Origin: an uncultured Collinsella sp.
GTDB taxonomy: Bacteria > Actinomycetota > Coriobacteriia > Coriobacteriales > Coriobacteriaceae
Length of the DNA: 64,000 nt
Reading direction: 5' to 3'
Assembly (NCBI GenBank): GCA_902490365.1
Contig: CABUDQ010000004.1
Location: 1 to 64,000, forward strand
The position numbers were made by a program, and so were the translations under genes. Shown piece by piece: positions 58,532-64,000 of this stretch. Below the pieces are notes generated by a model. It worked only from the letters and a program-made list of their open reading frames with translations. It was not told where the DNA came from and ran no database searches. The stretch's first letter is position 1. Every line of letters starts with the position of its first letter.

Positions 58532-58767
58532 CTAGTTCAGCGTCTTCACGAGCTTCTCCAGGTTGTCGTTCATGATGGGTGGGTAATCCTCGCCGGCTTT
58601 AAGCTGTTTGTCAGTGAGCCCCTCGACGGGGTCGAGCTGGACGCATTGTCGTCAGAAGCGGCGAGAGCAAAGACCGCACTTAAAAGGGGCATATATGCCG
58701 CCGCCATGGGGCCACGGTGACGAATAGGACGCCGCTTGGGATGGCGACGGTAGATTCGGTTGTCCAT
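58532..58767 (-). pseudogene. Frameshifted small membrane protein gene
   Basis: The first frame starts at 58767 (MDNRIYRRHPKRRPIRHRGP), runs through a hydrophobic segment (AAAYMPLLSAVFALAAS) and then loses sense. One base shift near the middle (around codon 43) opens a second frame reading VQLDPVEGLTDKQLKAGEDY to PPIMNDNLEKLVKTLN and stopping at 58532, 18 bases before the LTA-synthase-like start. The joined product would be a roughly 78-residue protein with a basic head, one membrane helix and a charged tail. Loss of one base explains it; sequencing error is possible. Confidence 0.6.
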
Positions 58768-58865
58768 AGATTGCTCCTGAATTGAAAACGGCTGCGTCGG
58801 GGTGCCGACGGCCGAAGGCGATGCCGCCGTGGCACGCGGTAGCTATTTGATTCAATTGGGAGCCG

Positions 58866-59234
58866 TTAATCGTCCAGACGGACCCTGAGGGATAATAGGG
58901 TGACCGGGGCATATGAAGATCGCTCGGTGCCGATGACGGCTAGGGCGGAGATCAGCAAGAGGGTGATGAACGATGTCGCGCCCACGGGGACGGTGTCACC
59001 GCCACGGGCGATCGACAGATTGCCGGCGAGCTCGGCGCAGATGGTGCAGCCCGCGCCGGTGCAGTCATGATGCAACTCATGGGCGGTTGCGATGGGGGAG
59101 AGGATGGTTACCGCGAGAAGGGAGAAGACGAGAGCCAGGGCGAGCAGGCGAGTGCGAACGGGCGGCATGGAGTCGCGTGCATCGCGATTCGGTGCTATAT
59201 CTCGCCATGTCGAGGTGCTCAGCTCATCGGTCAT
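58866..59234 (-). CDS. Small two-helix membrane protein with Cys/His motif
   Basis: A 122-residue protein with two hydrophobic segments (LLALALVFSLLAVTILSPIA and SFITLLLISALAVIG) and between them HELHHDCTGAGCTICAEL, a possible metal site of form H-x2-HH-x-C-x4-C-x2-C. I know similar H-x-C-x4-C-x2-C patterns in small membrane proteins of Gram-positive bacteria but cannot name a family. The start at 59234 has GGGAGG four bases upstream; the open frame extends 46 codons more. It may belong with the downstream small pseudogene and LTA-synthase-like gene on the same strand. Function unknown. Confidence 0.65.
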   Translation of the reverse strand: MTDELSTSTWRDIAPNRDARDSMPPVRTRLLALALVFSLLAVTILSPIATAHELHHDCTGAGCTICAELAGNLSIARGGDTVPVGATSFITLLLISALAVIGTERSSYAPVTLLSLRVRLDD

Positions 59235-59517
59235 CTGCCCTCCCTTCCTCTCATCTGGGCATATTTCATCTGGAGGATTGTAGTCTTGAGAAGCTGATTC
59301 ACAAAGTTGCCGCGCTAAAACTTCATGCTTTCCGGTCCGCCTTGGGGCTGCGCATAAGTTATCCTCCGACATTCAGAAAATCTAAGTGCCAAAAAATAAG
59401 ATTTTTTGACTCCGTGTTGTATAACCCGCCATTCGTGGGTACCATTCAACGCGTACGCAAACAAAAAGGGTTAATTCGCGTGGCATAACCGCGCGGCCCA
59501 AAAAGGAGGAGACAAGC
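59235..59517 (+). promoter_or_regulatory. Upstream region of groES
   Basis: No CIRCE element (TTAGCACTC-x9-GAGTGCTAA) is visible in the bases before groES, although this is the usual HrcA site for groESL. An AAAAAAT-x3-ATTTTTT palindrome lies at about 59391-59407 and a TATAAC box near 59420-59425 may be a -10 element. AAGGAGGAG at 59502-59510 is the groES ribosome binding site. Confidence 0.4.
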
Positions 59518-59811
59518 ATGTCGTCTTTGAAGCCGCTTGCAGATCGTGTTCTGGTCAAGCCCGACGAGGCCGAGCAGAAGACCGCTTCTGGTCTGTATAT
59601 CGCCAGCAACGCCCAGGAGAAGCCGCAGCGCGGCACCATCGTTGCCGTTGGTGCCGGCAAGGTCAACGACAAGGGTGAGCGCATCCCCATGGACGTCAAG
59701 GTCGGTGACGTTGTCATCTACGGTAAGTTCGGTGGCAACGAGGTCAAGGTCGACGGCGAGAAGTATCTGCTGATGCGCGCCGACGACATCTACGCTGTCG
59801 TCGAGGCCTAG
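59518..59811 (+). CDS. groS: Co-chaperonin GroES
   Basis: A 97-residue co-chaperonin that forms the heptameric lid of GroEL. Family blocks: LKPLADRVLVKPDEAEQKTA (N-terminal beta strand), the mobile loop SGLYIASNAQEKPQRGTIVA and VGDVVIYGKFGGNEVKVDGE. Length is normal. It precedes groEL by 96 bp, the usual operon. Confidence 0.98.
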   Translation: MSSLKPLADRVLVKPDEAEQKTASGLYIASNAQEKPQRGTIVAVGAGKVNDKGERIPMDVKVGDVVIYGKFGGNEVKVDGEKYLLMRADDIYAVVEA

Positions 59812-59829
59812 TCTCGTCAGAATCTCTGA

Positions 59830-61545
<1,716 letters not shown>

Positions 61546-61620
61546 GGCCGACAAGGTCTAGAACTCCCACCGGGGATCCGGGGGCGTGACGGGGCTTCTC
61601 TCCGGAACGTCCTCGGACAT

Positions 61621-61665
61621 GCAAAGAGGCTCCGCTTCGCGCTTCGCGCTGCGGAGCCTCTTTGC
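61621..61665. terminator. Strong hairpin inside the element, groEL/transposase terminator
   Basis: A 15-bp perfect stem GCAAAGAGGCTCCGC (61621-61635) with GCGGAGCCTCTTTGC (61651-61665) and TTCGCGC-rich loop. It can end both converging transcripts. Confidence 0.7.
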
Positions 61666-61677
61666 GTCCTGACGCTC

Positions 61678-62967
61678 CTATTTGGCAAGGTGTTTTTTAG
61701 AATCCATTTTGCGCTCGGCCTCGAAGGCCCGCCTGTCCCAATCGAGCGGAAGTCCGGCCTCGACCCATGCCTCGTAGGCCCTCCTTATGGGCTTGAGCTC
61801 CCTTTGGCCCCTCTCCAGCATCGAGATGTACTTCTCGCTGGTTCCCAATATCGACGCCGCCCTCACCTGGCTGACCTTCGCCGCGCGCCTGGCCGCCACG
61901 AGCTCCGAGGCGTCCTCGGGCCTCCTGATCTCGTGCGGGTGCATCAGCGCCCGGTACGCCTCCCTGGCCACGTAGCGCTTGAGGCACCTCATGACCTCCC
62001 TGTCGCTCTTTCCCCGCCCCCTGGCCCTCTCGGCGTACTCGGCGGTCTCGGGGTCGCGCATGACCCTCTGCCTCGCGATCTCGTGCAGCGCGCTGTTCGC
62101 CTGCCGGTCGCCGCCCCTGTTGAGCCTGTGCCTCACGGTCTTGCCGCTCGAGGCGGGGATGGGGCAGGCCCCGCATATCGCCGCGAACGACGCCTCGGAG
62201 CGCAGCCTGCCCGGGTTGTCCCCGGCCGCGACCGCGAGCTTGGCCGCGCTCACGGGCCCGCACCCGTACATCGCCAGCAGCGCGGGGCAGTTCTCCTCCA
62301 GGGACGCCTCGATCGCGCGCTCCATGTCGAGCGCCGCGTCGCGCGCCGCCTCCCACAGGTCCGCCAGCGCGCCGAGCGCGGCGCCCAGCGCGCCCTCGGC
62401 GCGCACGGAGGGGAGCTCCTCCATCAGCCTCGGCCCTCCCATGCCGCGGAACCTCGACCTGAGCCCCTCCGGCGCGGTGGTGAGCAGCGACCTCGCGGTG
62501 TTTATCGCCGAGGTCCGCGCCTTCACCGCCCCGGAGCGCGCCGCGAGCATGCAGCGCACCCCGTCGACCCACCCGTCCTGGCTCTTGGGGGTCCCGAGCT
62601 TCGAGCCGGACATCGCCGCGCGGGCGGCCCTCTCCGCGTCCGCCTCGTCGCACTTTCCCTGCCCCGGGCGCCTCCTCTGCATCCTCGCCGGGGAGAGCGC
62701 CTCGCGCACGGGCATCCCCAGCGACGCGAGGTGCCTGGTGAGGCCCGCCCCGTAGGACGACGTCCCCTCCATCGCGACGCAGGCCGGCTCCCCGGCCGCC
62801 GCGATCGCCCCGGCGAGCGCCTCGTAGCCCGCCGCGTCGGCGGGGAACTGGCGGGACAGGACCTTGCGGCCCCTCCAGTCGAGGACGCACAGCCAGTGCG
62901 AGTCGGCGTGGGTGTCGACCCCGCAGAAGACCGGCCCGCGGGCGCCGGGTGTCGATTCGGTTCTCAT
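61678..62967 (-). CDS. IS110-family transposase with C-terminal XRE-like helix-turn-helix
   Basis: A 429-residue recombinase. The RuvC-like DEDD domain shows VFCGVDTHADSH (first Asp), AMEGTSSYG (Glu) and KCDEADAERAA (Asp pair) within residues 10-115. The Tnp_20 domain (about 225-345) has ALLAMYGCGPVSAAKLA, GACPIPASSGKT and RGGDRQANSALHEIA, holding the family's catalytic Ser region. Residues about 352-405 read like a Cro/C1 helix-turn-helix (ELVAARRAAKVSQVRAASIL, GTSEKYISMLERGQ), which normal IS110 transposases lack. Start at 62967 is supported by GGAGCGAGAC; the open frame begins 33 codons earlier. Confidence 0.88.
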   Translation of the reverse strand: MRTESTPGARGPVFCGVDTHADSHWLCVLDWRGRKVLSRQFPADAAGYEALAGAIAAAGEPACVAMEGTSSYGAGLTRHLASLGMPVREALSPARMQRRRPGQGKCDEADAERAARAAMSGSKLGTPKSQDGWVDGVRCMLAARSGAVKARTSAINTARSLLTTAPEGLRSRFRGMGGPRLMEELPSVRAEGALGAALGALADLWEAARDAALDMERAIEASLEENCPALLAMYGCGPVSAAKLAVAAGDNPGRLRSEASFAAICGACPIPASSGKTVRHRLNRGGDRQANSALHEIARQRVMRDPETAEYAERARGRGKSDREVMRCLKRYVAREAYRALMHPHEIRRPEDASELVAARRAAKVSQVRAASILGTSEKYISMLERGQRELKPIRRAYEAWVEAGLPLDWDRRAFEAERKMDSKKHLAK

Positions 62968-63255
62968 GTCTCGCTCCGTTCTTTCCGTGCTCGCCTGGAC
63001 CGGGCAGACGTCACACTGACGGGGCGCGATAGAATGCGGTTGTTCGGGTCCGCGGTATCGCTCCATGCTCCTATTAGGTCATGCGGCGGTCTCGGCTCGC
63101 CGCGGCCCGCGCGGGACATGTCAGGAAACGAGGGCAGCCCTGTGGGCGCCAGCGGAATGTGGGGTCACCGCGCGGTCCGCATCTGATGGTGTCGACGTCA
63201 ATGGTATACGGGTGCATCATCGACGTCTTCAATACAGAAAATATCAGTGCGGAAT
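62968..63255 (-). other. Non-coding leader of the IS110-type element, bridge RNA candidate
   Basis: 288 bases lie between the transposase start and the right inverted repeat. In IS110 elements this position encodes the bridge RNA that pairs with target and donor DNA. The region is GC-rich and contains segments that can fold (for example GCGGCGGTCTCGGC region near 63081-63110, and GTCGACGTC repeated as GACGTC near 63190-63230). No gene with a ribosome binding site is seen. Identification is by position only. Confidence 0.4.
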
Positions 63256-63292
63256 GTTCCGGAGAGAAGCCCCGTCACGCCCCCGGATCCCC

Positions 63293-63496
63293 TGCGTTTA
63301 CGGCCTTGAGGTCGGCGTGGGCGGAGATCGTGGTTGATGGGGGTACGTATCCCGGTCGCTGTTTCGCGCTTTGCGCGAAAGGCGCGCTGCTTTGGGGTGG
63401 ATGGAGGACGTGGTTGTTGCGGCAACTGGTCCCCGCCACAAATTACCCTTGGCATACTTGCGCGAACGATTGCTCGTGCTACACTTGCAATTGCTG
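63293..63496. other. Upstream region of the riboswitch with hairpin and promoter
   Basis: A TTTCGCGC-TTT-GCGCGAAA hairpin stands at about 63362-63380. A promoter-like pair TTGCGC (63458-63463) and TACACT (63480-63485) with 16-bp spacing would start RNA near 63492, just before the riboswitch. No gene is seen here. Confidence 0.5.
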
Positions 63497-63680
63497 TTTC
63501 AGGGCGGGGTGAAATTCCCCACTGGCGGTAAATCGGGCGGTGTCAAAGGGGCGCCGTGGAGCAGGTAAAGTGCCTGCGACCGAGCCGATGAGTCCGCGAC
63601 CCGTGTGTGCGTTGGTTCGCATGCCGGCTGAACTGGTGAGATTCCAGTACCAACGGTTAGAGTCCGGATGAAAGAGGCAG
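63497..63680 (+). ncRNA. FMN riboswitch (RFN element)
   Basis: The conserved RFN blocks appear in order: TTTCAGGGCGGGGTGAAATT at the 5' side, CCCCACTGGCGGTAAAT, later GCCTGCGACCGAGCC, then GAACTGGTGAGATTCCAGT, and the 3' block AGAGTCCGGATGAAAGAGG. It senses flavin mononucleotide and shuts off the downstream gene, here probably by covering the ribosome binding site (AGAGGCAGGTGAT) since no terminator stem is obvious between them. A variable arm of moderate length is present. Confidence 0.95.
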
Positions 63681-63688
63681 GTGATCTT

Positions 63689-64000
63689 ATGTCTGAACAG
63701 TCGCAGCATATCCATTTTGAGAACACGAATAGGTGGAGCACCAAACAGCTCGTTACCATGGCGTTGATGTGCGCCCTGGGAGCACTGTTTATGTATGTGC
63801 AGCTGCCCATCCTCCCGTCGGCGCCGTTTTTGACGTATGACCCGTCGCTGGTGCCGGCGATGGTGTGTGGATTTGCGTATGGCCCTGGTGCCGGCACTGC
63901 CGTTGCCGCCATGGCGATCGTTATCCATGCGCTCACTACGGGTGACTGGGTCGGCGCGCTTATGAACCTGGTTGCCACGCTGGGCTACATTCTGCCTGCG
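63689..64000 (+). CDS. ribU: Riboflavin transporter RibU, ECF S component (partial)
   Basis: 104 codons are present; the gene runs off the window. After a polar 18-residue head (MSEQSQHIHFENTNRWSTK) come hydrophobic segments typical of ECF substrate-binding subunits: LVTMALMCALGALFMYVQLP, then DPSLVPAMVCGFAYGPGAGT and AMAIVIHALTTGDWVGALMN. The identity as RibU rests on fold and the FMN riboswitch directly upstream. It would work with the shared energy-coupling module encoded elsewhere. Confidence 0.9.
   Translation, partial: MSEQSQHIHFENTNRWSTKQLVTMALMCALGALFMYVQLPILPSAPFLTYDPSLVPAMVCGFAYGPGAGTAVAAMAIVIHALTTGDWVGALMNLVATLGYILPA

Larger units (their letters stand above)
61572..63292 (-). mobile_element. 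IS110-type insertion element bounded by 37-bp perfect inverted repeats
   Basis: Positions 61572-61608 and 63256-63292 are exact 37-bp inverted copies (inner ends GTTCCGGAGAGAAGCCCC). Between them lie one DEDD-type transposase gene, a 288-bp non-coding leader and a 70-bp trailer with a strong hairpin. Classical IS110 elements lack long terminal inverted repeats, so either this is an unusual group or the element entered the loop of a pre-existing palindrome. It separates groEL from the riboflavin transporter gene. True ends and target core cannot be set from a single copy. Confidence 0.7.

Noticed and set aside
63198..63568. Small frames between the IS element and ribU
   Set aside because: They overlap the right inverted repeat, the promoter and the FMN riboswitch, all of which explain the sequence better.

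Overview
The window is 64 kb of GC-rich, densely coding bacterial chromosome. Gene content points to a gut anaerobe of the class Coriobacteriia, most likely Collinsella (inference from recognised families, not from a database search). Supporting signs are high GC third positions, an AmaP/DUF2273/Asp23 envelope operon, an LTA-synthase-like enzyme, a giant 2-hydroxyacyl-CoA-dehydratase activase fusion, many small palindromic intergenic repeats, and an IS110-type element. No rRNA, tRNA or CRISPR array was seen.

Layout. 0-4.6 kb: small hypothetical gene, membrane-anchored XRE regulator, phosphofructokinase, linear-amide hydrolase. 4.7-10.7 kb: M18 aminopeptidase, 2-hydroxyacid dehydrogenase, methionine aminopeptidase with SEC-C zinc motif, radical SAM protein, alpha/beta hydrolase. 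10.8-13.1 kb: a signalling pair (degenerate GGDEF-receiver-HD-GYP protein plus an Hpt protein). 13.3-16.8 kb: a DUF2975/XRE pair and a three-gene ABC-2 exporter with lower-GC character. 16.9-21.2 kb: minus-strand polar amino-acid ABC operon (binding protein, two permeases, ATPase) followed by a class-I glutamine-amidotransferase-like hydrolase. 21.7-27.3 kb: DXS, HD hydrolase, CmpB-like membrane protein, ammonium transporter and PII protein. 27.4-30.4 kb: TetR/MFS efflux pair and a HAD phosphatase. 30.4-30.7 kb: a compact locus that reads like an SOS-controlled type I toxin-antitoxin system. 30.9-37.8 kb: TetR regulator, 1593-residue activase/dehydratase fusion and 3-hydroxyacyl-CoA dehydrogenase. 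38-44.8 kb: DUF389 protein, OPT transporter, CoaX, dCMP deaminase, NifU-like protein, Lgt. 45-52.4 kb: DUF6020 membrane protein, YebC, AmaP/DUF2273/Asp23 operon, YitT and DUF4013 proteins. 52.5-58.8 kb: M20 and YtcJ-like amidohydrolases, LTA-synthase-like enzyme and a frameshifted small gene. 59.5-61.5 kb: groES-groEL. 61.6-63.3 kb: an IS110-type element bounded by perfect 37-bp inverted repeats. 63.5-64 kb: FMN riboswitch and the start of the riboflavin transporter ribU, cut by the window end.

The most interesting items: (1) at 30.4-30.7 kb, a 41-residue hydrophobic/basic peptide whose promoter spacer contains a near-consensus Gram-positive LexA box, whose Shine-Dalgarno is locked in a hairpin ending at the start codon, and which is overlapped at its 3' end by a predicted antisense RNA with its own promoter and terminator; (2) the IS110-type element with long perfect inverted repeats, a transposase carrying a C-terminal XRE-like helix-turn-helix, and a 288-bp non-coding leader that could hold a bridge RNA; (3) several families of palindromic intergenic repeats (four 40-bp copies around a GGGACAGG core, a 34-bp perfect inverted repeat, two hairpins with the same outer stem but different, self-complementary inner stems, and a three-unit 80-bp array); (4) a 21-bp perfect inverted repeat interwoven with the promoter and start codon of a HAD phosphatase gene.
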